Assembly (NCBI GenBank): GCA_037043455.1
Contig: JAWPHD010003091.1
Coordinates: forward strand, 164,991-228,990
Reading direction: 5' to 3'
Length of the DNA stretch: 64,000 nt
Origin: Cyrtodaria siliqua
Lineage: Eukaryota; Mollusca; Bivalvia; Adapedonta; Hiatellidae
The notes beneath the pieces were generated by a model, which had not been told where the DNA came from, did not search any database, and was given only the letters and a program-made list of their open reading frames with translations. Of this stretch, positions 52,510 to 63,299 are shown piece by piece. The stretch's first letter is position 1; each line of letters opens with the position of its first letter. The position numbers and the translations under genes were made by a program.

Positions 52510-54240
52510 CATACACGCATTCTCATAGGATTCTTCATTCTTACATAAAAGTAGCCACATCTCATATACAACGTTTTATATGACAGTTATATAATTAGCA
52601 TTGTCGTATACTATTTCCACTTGAGAATAAGTCTTAATAGTTTGTTTCTGAAACACATGTTCGTACAATGTTCAGGCAAAAAAAAAAATCGACTTTTATT
52701 TAGTTCTCGTATGATACTTTTATGATTCTTATATACAAGATTTTATATACTGAAGCGAATATATAATATATTCTATATACTGTACACTTAATTCCACATA
52801 ATATTCCAAAGAAATCCCAAGATGTTTTGTGGAAAAAAAGAAAGCTGCTGTTAGTTAGAGAAAGGGCACAACTGTGATGTTGTAGACGTTTTAATCACAG
52901 TACACGCTGTAACAAGAAATTCACAAATGTTGAAGTTCCTCTTTGAAAAATTGAGCCATTACAGTACTGTTTTTAACGTAAAGAGTTTGCAAAGTGTTGC
53001 ATCTTATGTTTGCTCACATGCTTGAAACAAAACGCGTACTAGGTCAATAATGAAACTTTGAATACCATTTGCTGTGTTATGTGTTGATTTAGTCCTTTTT
53101 TGTTCGAAAGGAAAGGTCTTACGTAGCCATGTACCATTCGAATGACAGCAGCATATTGTACATACAATGTATAGCGGAAATTCCCGAGTTGCGTTTATTT
53201 TTAGTTTCAGTATATAATAATCACGTATTGCTCCTTTTATATAAGTATCCTATAATATTATGCGAGAATCACTTTCTTTCGATGGTTGCATGTCCCACTG
53301 TATACAGTTAAATGCACGAGTATTTATTTTATACGGATGATTGCATAGAATATGCTTAAGATTCATAATCGACTTTTCTTAGCATTGATTCTCGAAAATA
53401 TATACATGTACAGTACAGAAGAAATTAACAAACCAAGAAACGTATACAGAACACCAGATGAGTAGACCTCACAGAAAATAAATATTCGGATGAATATACA
53501 ATATACGGACAGTGCAAAAGGCGTTTTCTTTTTGCGTCACTATCATTTAGTAGCGGAGGCTTTTGAAGTGGCTTTAGAATTATAATCCAATTATAATTTG
53601 TATTATAATCCAATTATAATCTGTCGATTAATTCATGATTTACGGATTATATATAACCAAATGGATTAGCAAGACATCCATGACCGTAGACTGTGTGGGC
53701 ATACACTGTGCAAGTCAGTATATTGTTAACTGCTTACGGCTTAAACTATTGACCGTTAATTGGGTCATCCGTTTTAATCTTTAAGATATGATAAGTAATC
53801 ATTTGAGCAGTTACAATGTCGGTAGGCGCATTACCTGATTACTCATCAGCGTCATTTATTTTCAAATAATGCATCATCTTGTGTGTAGAAATATTTCACT
53901 AACCAAGTCATAAATATGGCTGCACCCTAAATTTGCACGTACATGAAGATTATTTTAAATACAATATTTCCATCATTTTTTTTTCTTTATTTTCTTTTGT
54001 GATGTTACTGAGCAATACATATATATTTATATTGACAAAATTCACCAGCAGCTAGAATTCATTGATACATTTCATATCAAAAGTAAAACCATTTTTTTAT
54101 ATATTGAAGGAAAAAAGTTTAGTTTAGCAAGGTTTTTAGATGAAATAATACTGTATGCAAGATATACTGGCCTTTTGGGTAGTTTCTTGATTTTACAACC
54201 AAAAATGTATTATTTCCAGGGTGAAACACAAACTTGCTAA
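52510..54240. other. Gene-free stretch
   Basis: AT-rich with short chance frames (60-62 codons). A small direct/inverted repeat of TATAATCCAATTATAAT lies near 53578-53625. Nothing else was recognised. Confidence 0.4.
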
Positions 54241-54289
54241 ACTTTCCCCCCTCAGTTTATGTATGACTCTTAAACTACTGCAGCGTATC

Positions 54290-54550
54290 ATGGGTCTGTT
54301 CCCCCCACCCCCCATCATGGGTCTGTTCCCCCTCCCCCTACCCTACCACCTTTGGTACGCAGTATTCAGTGCAAATTTAGACAATATTCAGTACCCACGG
54401 TCCGGGTTTAAATAGTATTCAGTACTCGGGTTATCAATGTTAAATAGTATTCAGTACTCGGGTCTAAAATGAAGGAGTTTTCAGTACTCAGCTCTAGAGA
54501 GTATCCAGTACTCGGGGGTGGGGATTGAGGTGGGGGTGGGGGGCTAGGGA
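54290..54550. repeat. Short tandem repeats bounded by C-rich and G-rich tracts
   Basis: Words such as ATCATGGGTCTGTTCCCCC (twice, 54288-54345) and AATAGTATTCAGTACTCGGG (about five loose copies, 54360-54515) lie between a C-rich tract and a G-rich tract at 54514-54549. The G tract has five runs of three or more G with short loops, fitting a G-quadruplex on the plus strand; the C tract at 54299-54345 fits one on the minus strand. Confidence 0.65.
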
Positions 54551-55152
54551 AACACCCACTATCATGTCCAAGAACACGTTAACCAATCAACGTTTTTATT
54601 GGTCTTGTATTTCAGCAACTGAAATAATCCCAATGACATATGGGCGTTGTCGGCGTTATTCACGATGTCATGACAATAAAAAAAAGTAACAACATACGAC
54701 CACTTCATATCATTACGTTTGATCCTTTTCAAGCGAACACGTTATATCACGGTTCACGGTTGATTTGAGCATATATAGAGGCTTGTCATATTGATGCGAG
54801 TTCGTTTTACGTCAGTGTTTAAGCATACTTGTTCAACTTTGTTGATGCTTTATTGCAAATCAATATACCTTCGTCATTTAAAAAAAATCACTTAAATTAT
54901 TATACACGATAACACGTTGTATAAAAACTAAGTCATACGAGACGAATACTATTTATTTAGGTTATTACGTTTTAAAGTTATTTTTCTAGGTCAGTGAGAT
55001 ATAATACTATAGTTCGTGTTTTTAATGAAACATACTGTTTCCTTACAAAAAGTAACCACGGATAATTGAGATAGCGTCCTCTTCTTCACACGCGTGATGT
55101 CGAAGTTTCAATCTCCGATCGGCCCATATCAAAAACGTGTTCAACTTGAACC

Positions 55153-55708
55153 ACAGACGAACGGCGGTTCAACTTGCTCCATCACAGACGAACGGCGGTT
55201 CAATCAACTTGCTCCACCCACCACAGACGAACGGCGGTTCAACTTGCTCCACCACAGACGAACGGCGGTTCAAACTGATCTACCACAGACGAACGGCGGT
55301 TCAACCTGCTCCACCGCAGACGAACGGCGGTTCAACTTGCTCCACCGCAGACGAACGGCGGTTCAACCTGATCCACCGCAGACGAACGGCGGTTCAACCT
55401 GATCCACCACAGACGAACGGCGGTTCAACCTGCTCTACCGCAGACGAACGTCTGTTCAACCTGCTCCACCACAGACGAACGACGGTTCAACCTGCTCCAC
55501 CGCAGACGAACGATGGTTCAATTTTCTCCACCACAGACGAACGGCGGTTCAACCGGCTCCACAACAGACGAACGGCGGTTCAACCTGCTCCACCGCAGAC
55601 GAACGGCGGTTCAACCTGCTACACCACAGACGAACGGCGGTTCAACTTGCTCCACCGCAGACGAACGGCGGTTCAACTTGCTCCGCCAAAAGACGAACGG
55701 CGGTTCAT
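55153..55708. repeat. 31-bp minisatellite, 18 copies
   Basis: The unit contains the highly conserved CAGACGAACGGCGGTTCAA, then a variable YYTGCTCCACCR. Copies lie at about 55153, 55185, 55222, then every 31 bp to 55690. It is GC-rich in an AT-rich region. As 31 is not a multiple of three, each plus-strand frame cycles through the same 31-residue pattern (TDERRFNLL, RRTAVQPAPPQ, TNGGSTCS). All three stay largely open; the 203-codon frame 55137-55748 begins at GTG, not ATG. Confidence 0.9.
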
Positions 55709-56218
55709 AGTCGAGTTTGCACTTCCGCTTGGAGGTTGTCGGAAATAAATACTAGGTAAATGTACAGAATTTAGAGAATTTTACCAGAAAAAATGCATTA
55801 CAGTCACTTTCGCGCTGAAATGTAACATCGTCGTGTTTTACTGTATTCAACAATTTCACCCGTTTTTTTTAAAGTTCCGCTGGGTAAAAACTAATACTCA
55901 AATTCGTAATATATATTAAAGGGAATGTAGCGACACAGCCAAACAAGCTCTATTATTGAGAGTTCTGAAAAACTTTGGAAAAGGTGAAAGAATGATCAAA
56001 ATCGGATGATAAACGAAAATGATATGACCATTTAAAGGTTGTTCTAAAACGGATATGGGAGCCGCCATTTTTAGAACTATGACATCATAGTTCCATATTA
56101 CTATATATGGAATATTGAAAAATAGCAATTAAAACAAAGAAAATCACTGCAAATGAATGCAAATTTGTTTACCGGTCATATAAAGCAGTATTGCCATTAT
56201 TAGTCCCCGACCGGTCCA

Positions 56219-56262
56219 AGGGGTGGGTGGGGGGAAGGGGTGGGGGGGGGGGGGGGGGGGTG
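56219..56262 (+). repeat. Long G-rich tract
   Basis: GGGGTGGGTGGGGGG, then AAGGGG, then T and about twenty uninterrupted G. Strong G-quadruplex potential on the plus strand and a likely place for assembly length error. Confidence 0.8.
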
Positions 56263-56418
56263 ATACTATACGTTTGCAACCTGTCCGTCCGTCCGTCCGT
56301 CCGTCCGTCTTTCCTTCCGAACTGCTTGTCCGGGTCATATTTTCAATACTAGACTTTGAGATACCAAACTTGGTATGTGGATACATCTTGGGATAGCGGT
56401 GTGTCGCGTACCAAAAAA

Positions 56419-56433
56419 AGGTCACTGTGACCT
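56419..56433. promoter_or_regulatory. Exact palindromic ERE in family-M units
   Basis: AGGTCACTGTGACCT is AGGTCA-CTG-TGACCT, identical to the consensus oestrogen-response element (vitellogenin type). The same 15-mer recurs at 56722-56736 and 57577-57591; other units have AGGTCATTGTGACCT. A perfect DR1 (TGACCTGTGACCT, 56440-56452) follows in most units. Function is inference. Confidence 0.5.
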
Positions 56434-57954
56434 TGACCTTGACCTGTGACCTGTGTCATAGAAAATGCTTGTCTGGACCGTATTGTGAATATTATAACAC
56501 TTAGAAATACCAAACTTGATATTTGGATACATCTTGGGATAGCGGTGTGTCGCATACCAAAATAAAGTCACAGTAACTTTGACCTTGACCTGTGACCTGT
56601 GTCATAGAAAATATTCCGAAAATGATTTTCCGGGCCATATTTTCAATACTATAAGACTTTGAGATACCAAACTTGGTATGTGGCTACATCTTGGGATAGT
56701 GGTGTGTCGCGTACCAAAATAAGGTCACTGTGACCTTGACCTTGACCTTTGACTTCTGTCGTAGAAAATGCTTGTCCGGACCGTATTTTCAATACTATAA
56801 CACTTAGAGATACCAAACTTGGTATTTGAATACATCGTGGGATAGCGGTGTGTCGCGTACCAAAATAAGGTCATTGTGACCTTGACCTGTGACCTCTGTC
56901 ATAGAAAATGCTAGTCTGGACCGTTTTTTCAATACTATAACACTTAGAGATACCAAACTTGGTATGTGAATACATCTTGGGATAGCGGTGTGTCGCGTAA
57001 CAATAAGGTCATTGTGACCTTGAACTTGACCTGTGACCTCTGTCATAGAAAATGCTTGTCCGGACCGTATTTTTAATACTACAACACTTAGAGATTCCAA
57101 ACTTGGTATGTGAATACATCTTGGGATAGCGGTGTGTCGCTACCAAAAAAAGGTCATTGTGACATTGACCTGTGACCTCTGTCATAGAAAATGCTTGTCC
57201 GGACCGTATTTTCAATACTATAACACTTAGAGATACCAAACTTGGTATGTGGATACATCATGGGATAGCGGTGTGTCGCGTACCAAAATAAGGTCACAGT
57301 AACTTTGACCTTGACCTGTGACCTCTGTCATAGAAAATGCTTGTTCGGACCGTATTTTCAATACTATAACACTTAGAGATACCAAACTTGGTATGGGAAT
57401 ACATCTTGGGATAGCGGTGTGTCGCATACCAAAATAAGGTCATTGTGACCTTGACCTGTGACCTCTGTCATAGAAAATGCTTGTCCGGACCGTATTTTCA
57501 ATACTATAACACGTAGAGACACCAAACGTGGTATGTGAATACATGTTGGGATAGCGGTGTGTCGCGTACCAAAATAAGGTCACTGTGACCTTGACCTTGA
57601 TCTTTCACCTCCATCATAGAAAATGTCTGGAAAATGTTTGTCTGCGCCGGTGGGGGACTATGGACTGCCCTGCAATTCTTGATGCTCTTGTTTTCATACA
57701 GTTGCTGTCATTTTCCCCCTATAAATCAGTAAAATTGCATATTTATAAATATTCCATATATGGCCATTTAGAACTGTGATGGCATAGCTCTCAAAATGGC
57801 CGCTTCCATATACGTTTCAACAGGAACTTCAAATGATCATATCTTCTTTGTTAATCAAACGATTTTGACAATACGTTCACCCTTATTCAAGTTTTTCAGA
57901 ACTCTCAATAATAGAGATGGCTTGGCTGTGTCGCTACATTCCCTTTAACACATA

Positions 57955-58555
57955 TTAACACTATTTATTTGAACATACCACTGGGTAAAAAAACTAAAAC
58001 TTTATTCGTAATATATATTAACTTATATTAACACGATTTATTTGTATACATTCACAAGACAATACAAAAAAAGGTCATATAATAATGTATATGTGCCGAT
58101 TAAAAGTGCAGGTTTATTGTTTAAAAACCTGTGATTGACTATGCGTAAAATGAATTAATTCGATGCTCCAGTTTCGGGGTTTGCCCTGGTTGGTTGAAGC
58201 CGTTTATATTGTGTCTATAGAGTTTGGATTCTAAAAGTATGTAAGTTATATATATATATATACCTCGTCTTCAGCAGGTTCAGAAACCGTGTTCATCTGT
58301 TCTTAAATGTGGCTGTTGTTGGCCGGATAGCTATCAAGTACCACACGAATGCATTCTTTTAGATAACGTTTATGTTCCAATTTCACACTGTTTGGGCTCC
58401 ATCTGCAATTTCATTTTTAAATGAATTTTTTATAATGAATGACTATAAAATATATTCTCATAATTGAAGGTTATTTTTGCGTTTATTAAAATGCATATGC
58501 ATTCATTTCCGTCCACATTATTTGGTGTACTTTGAACTGATTATAAAACCAGAAG
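57955..58555. other. Gene-free stretch
   Basis: AT-rich with a short (TA)n at 58251-58262. No coding signal or clear repeat. Confidence 0.4.
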
Positions 58556-58559
58556 CACA

Positions 58560-58810
58560 TCCTGTCGGTGCGGACGCTCGACTTTTGAGACCTTATCTAT
58601 TTATTGGGAAACCTAAGTTGAATTGAACTGAATTGGATTTTATAGTTGCACCAACAGCTAATGTCATATGGCGACTTTCCAAATTCCATTGGTGGGGGAA
58701 GACCCCAGGTGCCCCTCAAAGCGATTTTCGTGCACGGGCGGGCGCCTTGGTAGAACCACCGACATTCCGCAAGCCAGCTGGATAGCTTCCTCATACTTAA
58801 GTTGAAAGGC
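58560..58810. repeat. Dispersed repeat, GC-rich body
   Basis: TTGGTGGGGGAAGACCCCAG, GTGCCCCTCAAAGCG, GGGCGGGCGCCTTGGTAGAA, then CCACCGACATTCCGCAAGCC. Composition is far from the AT-rich surroundings. It shares its head with the insert at 9684-10085 and probably belongs to a SINE-like bivalve family; class not established. Confidence 0.5.
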
Positions 58811-58994
58811 ATAATTCTGTTTAATTGCCTTATAGAATTGTCATTTGTCTCTGAGTTGTTCATATGAAAGTGAATAAATGTTTGATGGTTCATTGAATTC
58901 TTTAGGTGAATTTTGAAATATAATAACAATTTAAATAAGACTATGTTGACAAGCATACATACAAAACGTATTTTTGTTTCTTTAAACAGCATGA

Positions 58995-59312
58995 GTCCTA
59001 GAATACGACTATGATGTAGTCTAATGATGCCGAAGAGATGTGTGAAGTTTCAATCCATTATTTACTTTCCGAGACAATAGCTTTAATACATACAAAACCA
59101 AAGTTCCTATAAAAGGGGCCCACAATTTTGTTAAAATAAAAGCATGAGTTACAGAACCTGACTGTATGATGTTGTGAATGTCTAATGGTGCCGAATACAT
59201 GCGTGAAGTTTCAATCCAGTAGTTTCCGAGATAAAGCTTACATACGGAACTTTAACCGGGCGCAGACGACGCAGACGACGTGATGCCATTCTTCTAAAAA
59301 GTAGAGCTAACA
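58995..59312 (+). mobile_element. Tandem-repeat-core element, family G, truncated
   Basis: Two units with GTGAAGTTTCAATCC and TTTCCGAGA, then GCGCAGACGACGCAGACGAC, GTGATGCCATTCTTC and AAAAGTAGAGCTAACA: a variant of the (GACG)n plus AGAGCTA right end. Confidence 0.55.
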
Positions 59313-59337
59313 TCACCATACAATCTTAAAAGGTGTA

Positions 59338-59860
59338 ACAAGAACCCGACGAGGGCATATATCGCTCTACTTGCTAAAGAGGCCATGATAGTTTGAGCAA
59401 ATAAATAAGTAAAGCAAATAAAATTAATAATGATTCACATAACCAAATCTGCCCACTGGGATTTTGATCCATGAACCAAGGTTTTTCATGAGAAAACAAC
59501 AAGTGGCCATTGGTTTATGAGAGCAAGCTGTTTATCGATTTATATATTTTTAATAATGGCAGCCATATTTGTTGATGGATCGGGACGATTTGTATATATC
59601 TGAGAAAGGACCGTGCCTTGATGCTTCCACCAAGTTTCATGAACTTCTACCCAGCAGTTAATAATTTAAAGATGTTTCTATTTTTAGTAACGGCGGCTAT
59701 ATTTGTTGACATATGTGTTTAAATCTGAGAGAGGACCATGCACGGATTTTTCCTGTGCAGTTTCGTCAATTTCTACCAAGCAGTTCCGAGGAGGTGTTGT
59801 TTGAAGAAAAATGTAACGGACGGACGGACAACTCGTCATTCCATAAGCTTTTTAAAAGCT
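59338..59860 (+). mobile_element. Tandem-repeat-core element, family G2
   Basis: Left end ACAAGAACCCGACGAGGGCA, then TATCGCTCTACTTGCTAAAG (a variant of the ACAAGAGGCCC... GCTCTACT module); right end AACGGACGGACGGACAACTC, then GTCATTCCATAAGC. Two units with GGCAGCCATATTTGTTGA and GAGAGGACCRTGC lie between. Confidence 0.6.
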
Positions 59861-60119
59861 GATCATAGCAAAGATCTTTGGCAAATGACAACCACTTCTC
59901 CTTTTTTTCCCTCTCTTGAAAATCAGTGTAACAACTAAAAATACAATATTGTCCTGAATTATTCAACAATAACATGGCTTTATCCGGAAAGAACATTGCA
60001 GGTTCACCCGTCAACGTTTGACAACCACGTGCACCTAGCATGACAGTAATGTCTGCACGTTGTGTTGCAATTAATCTGTAATGAAAAGGTATAGCTGGTA
60101 TATCCCTAAGACACACCTA

Positions 60120-60545
60120 ATATCTAACTGGTTTGAAATGGTATATAACTGATTTATTCGATTTTGCAGTAAATAAATGGTTTTATTAGTCAATTAAAAT
60201 CCCCTTTTGTTCTATTTTGGCATCAAATGAGTATGGACAATTCTTTTTTTAATACCAAATATTTACTTAATATTTACTTTATATTACTGGTTGTATGAAT
60301 AATTATATTAGGTGTGTTTCGTCCTGATTTCACCAGTGGCCCATACATAGTAAGCCAGTCAGACATACTCCATGAACTTAAGCCAACTGAACAAACCGAA
60401 TACAGGAGAAAATGTTAGTGAGCAAATGAAATTGAAACAGAATAAAATAACAGACAATAAAATGCTATGCAAATTAAATCATTTTTAAAAGTCCCTATCC
60501 TGCCATCAACAGGCAAATTTTACAACAGAATGTATACCGTTTCTG
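60120..60545. other. Gene-free stretch
   Basis: AT-rich, with no recognised feature. Confidence 0.4.
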
Positions 60546-60547
60546 AA

Positions 60548-60632
60548 CCTACTGACAACAAGGTATATATATAACCTACTGACGACAAGGTATATATATA
60601 ACCTACTGACAACAAGGTATATATATAACTTA
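60548..60632. repeat. 27-bp tandem repeat, 3 copies
   Basis: CCTACTGACAACAAGGTATA followed by TATATAA, three near-identical copies. Confidence 0.85.
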
Positions 60633-60894
60633 ATATGTTGATAATCCAGACTCTATACACTTAATATAAATAAACCAGTCAGGCCGGACCCCAAAACAGT
60701 TACCAACCCTTAATTCAATTTACACATTCAATCCACCGCTTAGATAGAGTTTCGGTAAACGGTTTTGTAGTATAATTTTTCCTCTATTTGTTGGGTTAGT
60801 TTCTTTAAAGTATATACACGACATGAATACATTAGGGTATCTGACCAAACTAAAAAGACACGAACTCTGACGGAAATACCTGCGTCAAAAACTT

Positions 60895-60995
60895 TCTCAT
60901 CTCTCGATCACCGCTGCGGGATCAAATCTCACGGTGAGCTCGACTTGAGAAGTAAGAAAGTGTCGATTCTTACGGATGGCGAGAGTATTACAGGA
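60895..60995 (+). repeat. SINE-like fragment
   Basis: TGCGGGATCAAATCTCACGG (diverged B box), GTGAGCTCGACTTGAGAAG and GTGTCGATTCTTACGGATGG match the left half of the copy at 63080-63290. Confidence 0.55.
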
Positions 60996-60999
60996 CATT

Positions 61000-62330
61000 G
61001 GGGGTATATTTTGCCGAACTAAAATACGAGAATATTTCGCTATCTATGACCGAACCAGCACAGTGAGGTATCTATTACCAAACTCACAATATTTAAAAAG
61101 CGAAGTATTACAACTACCGAGGAAGCAAAGTGGGAAATTATCGTATATACATATTGATTGTAACATGGTATAATATTTAAATATTTATGATCCTCTCATA
61201 AAGATGAGATCAGACACGAGGATTGTATAAGTAGAAATAAATAAGGTCCAGCTACAGATAAGCTTTTAATCAATTGGGTATTTACCTTCGTATTTATCTA
61301 ATGATTTCAGCTTGGATAAAATAAAACAATAAAAGTTTGCGACATTGTTTTTGTGTGGCATTGCACTAATATTGTATACACAACATCTAATAACCACCAA
61401 CTTCTTTTACCAATAGGCTTTATACAAGGTGTCCTGGGTATCCCTTCAACAACCCATATATTGCTCAATTTGCATTGGTATTTGACAACTTCGATTACTT
61501 CATTGGTACCATGCTTTTATTTTAACATTGGGTATTTTGGCATTTTAATTGGGGTATTTAAGCAAATACTCTGCTTAATTGTAGCTCTGTAAGGAAAAGC
61601 AATATCCAGATAAGTATGTGGGTCCAAAATGATCAATATAGACAATTTGCTATTGATTTTTCAAAGGTGCATCAACTAGGATGATGTAACCGATACATCA
61701 CCTGACTTGTACAGTTTCAGAGATCGATATGTACCGTACCGGGCAGAAAGTCACTAGACACCACAGGTGGGGGAGACCTGATCCTAATGCCGATAACTAA
61801 TATAACGATACCAATCCTAGAAACATTATCACGGGGTGAAATATATGAACTGAAATTACAGAAAAAACTGATCGAAAATCGCCCAGAGACAAATTGTAGG
61901 TTTGTATCTGTTATATAGACAAAATTGCCTGTCAGAATATATTGTCGTCTACAATACATGATCTCAGGCAAAAGGAAAGTCCTGCATGGCACGATTATAG
62001 AGACCTGGTACAACTATAGACGAGGATACTGTTGTACTGATTTAGCGTTATCTAAAGCTGGATATACTGCAATATATTTCGTGTGTATTTTCATCATAAA
62101 AAATGCGCCTATACAACATACTGTTTTCCAGATTATGCATGCATTTAGCTGCGAGAATCATTACTCAAGATTATGGCATGTAGAGGTACATACCCACCAT
62201 AACATACGGTTACATACCACCATTAGAGCCATGATTCTCACGTCTATCATGCATTACACAGTGTAGCGTTACCTAGCCTCGAGAATCATAGTTCTTATGG
62301 TACATACATAGGTACATGCCGTAATCTTGA
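61000..62330. other. Gene-free stretch
   Basis: AT-rich. Overlapping short frames on both strands at 61717-62266 (98 and 113 codons) show no recognisable domain and I treat them as chance. GAGAATCAT words recur at 62151, 62230 (inverted) and 62281, suggesting a small degraded inverted repeat. Confidence 0.4.
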
Positions 62331-62344
62331 GTTATGATTATGAC

Positions 62345-63010
62345 TCTATATGTGTATGTTGTAGTTCTGACATGACTTATGTGTATGTTGCAGTTCTGAC
62401 ATGACCTATGTGTGTTGCAGTTCTGATATGACCTATATGGTGTATTGGTTCTGACATGACCTATATGTGTTGCAGTTCTGACATGACCTATGTGTGTGTT
62501 GCAGTTCGGACATGACCTATATGTGTGTTTGCATTTCTGAGATGACCTATGTGTGTGTTGCTGTTCTTACATGACCTATGTTTGTGTTGCATTTCTGACA
62601 TGACCTATGTGTGTGTTACAGTTCTGACAAGACCCTGTCAGTTCTGATATGACCGATATATGTGTTTCGGTTTCTGACATGATCTATATGTGTGTTGCAC
62701 TCCCTGACATGACCTGCACGTGTGTTGCAGTCCTGACATGACCTGCATATGTTTGTTGCAGTTCTGACATGACCTGTACGTGACGTGTGTTGCAGTTCGG
62801 ACATGACCTGTACGTGTGATGCAGTTCGGACATGACCTGTATGTGTTTGCATTTCTGACATGACCTGTATTTTTGTTGCATTTCTGACATGACATATGTG
62901 TGTGTTGCGTTATTACATGACCTATGTGTGTGTTGCGGTTCTAAATGAGCTGTGTGTGTGTTGCAGTTTCGACATGACATGAGCTGTATGTGTGTTGCAT
63001 TTCTGATATG
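62345..63010. repeat. 29-bp degenerate minisatellite, about 22-24 copies
   Basis: The unit is about TTCTGACATGACCTATGTG then TGTGTTGCAG, varying 22-33 bp. Both the Y-rich TTCTGAC and the TGTGTTGCAG parts are conserved. Frames on the minus strand (81-98 codons, HTGHVRTA-like) come from the repeat. In each unit TTGCAG/TT resembles a 3' splice acceptor, but no exon is evident. Confidence 0.85.
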
Positions 63011-63079
63011 ACATGTATGTTGTGTTACGTTCTGATGTATTATTGGATTGTATTACCGTATTACGAGGACGAGGTTATG

Positions 63080-63290
63080 TCAGTTATGATGAGATCATTT
63101 GGAACGTTCATCTTTCTTTCTGGTTCAAACCCCACTAGGAGCTCGATTAGTGAGAAGTGTCGATTCTTACGGATGATGAGAGGTATCCAGTACTGGTTCC
63201 CACCATGAAAAAGTGGGTGGTCTGCCTTCACACTAAAATATCGACCGTCCATATATAGCCTAAAATGTGATGAAAGTCTAATCTATTAGT
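63080..63290 (+). mobile_element. SINE-like element with B box and conserved body
   Basis: TGGTTCAAACCCCACTAGGA (B-box match GGTTCRANNCC), GCTCGATTAGTGAGAAGTG, CGATTCTTACGGATGATGAG, TACTGGTTCCCACCATGAAA, AGTGGGTGGTCTGCCTTCAC and AAAATATCGACCGTCCATAT. This is the most complete copy of the family in the window. Confidence 0.7.
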
Positions 63291-63299
63291 AATGAGGAT

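Larger units (their letters stand above)
56202..57695 (+). mobile_element. Tandem-repeat-core element, family M (about 142-bp unit)
   Basis: The left end AGTCCCCGACCGG and the word CCGGTGGGGGACT at 57647-57659 are inverted repeats. Near the left end come a long G run and a (GTCC)n run. Ten units carry TTTTCAATACTATAACAC, GATACCAAACTTGGTATG, CATCTTGGGATAGCGGTG, TGTCGCGTACCAAAATAAGG, then TCACTGTGACCTTGACC and GACCTGTGACCTCTGTCAT. Unit length is about 135-155 bp. Inserted in the middle of the TTAA element. Confidence 0.8.
55916..57948. mobile_element. TTAA-flanked inverted-repeat element, split by a family-M insertion
   Basis: TTAA at 55916-55919 and 57945-57948. Inside, the left end AGGGAATGTAGCGACACAGC and right end GGCTGTGTCGCTACATTCCC are perfect inverses, and the homology continues inward (GAGAGTTCTGAAAAACTTTG against CAAGTTTTTCAGAACTCTCA). 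TTAA duplication points to piggyBac or Kolobok type; no transposase present. Without the 1.5-kb insertion it would be about 0.5 kb. The partial copy at 38965 shows the uninterrupted sequence. Confidence 0.83.

Noticed and set aside
55153..55708. CRISPR array
   Set aside because: Units are contiguous 31-mers without unique spacers, in an animal genome, with no cas genes.
59766..60116. 116-codon minus-strand frame
   Set aside because: Partly over the family-G2 element end, with no recognisable domain and no splice context.
62345..63010. CRISPR array or repeat protein gene
   Set aside because: Unit length drifts, there are no spacers, and the three overlapping minus-strand frames carry the same repeat-derived peptide. 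It is a degenerate minisatellite.
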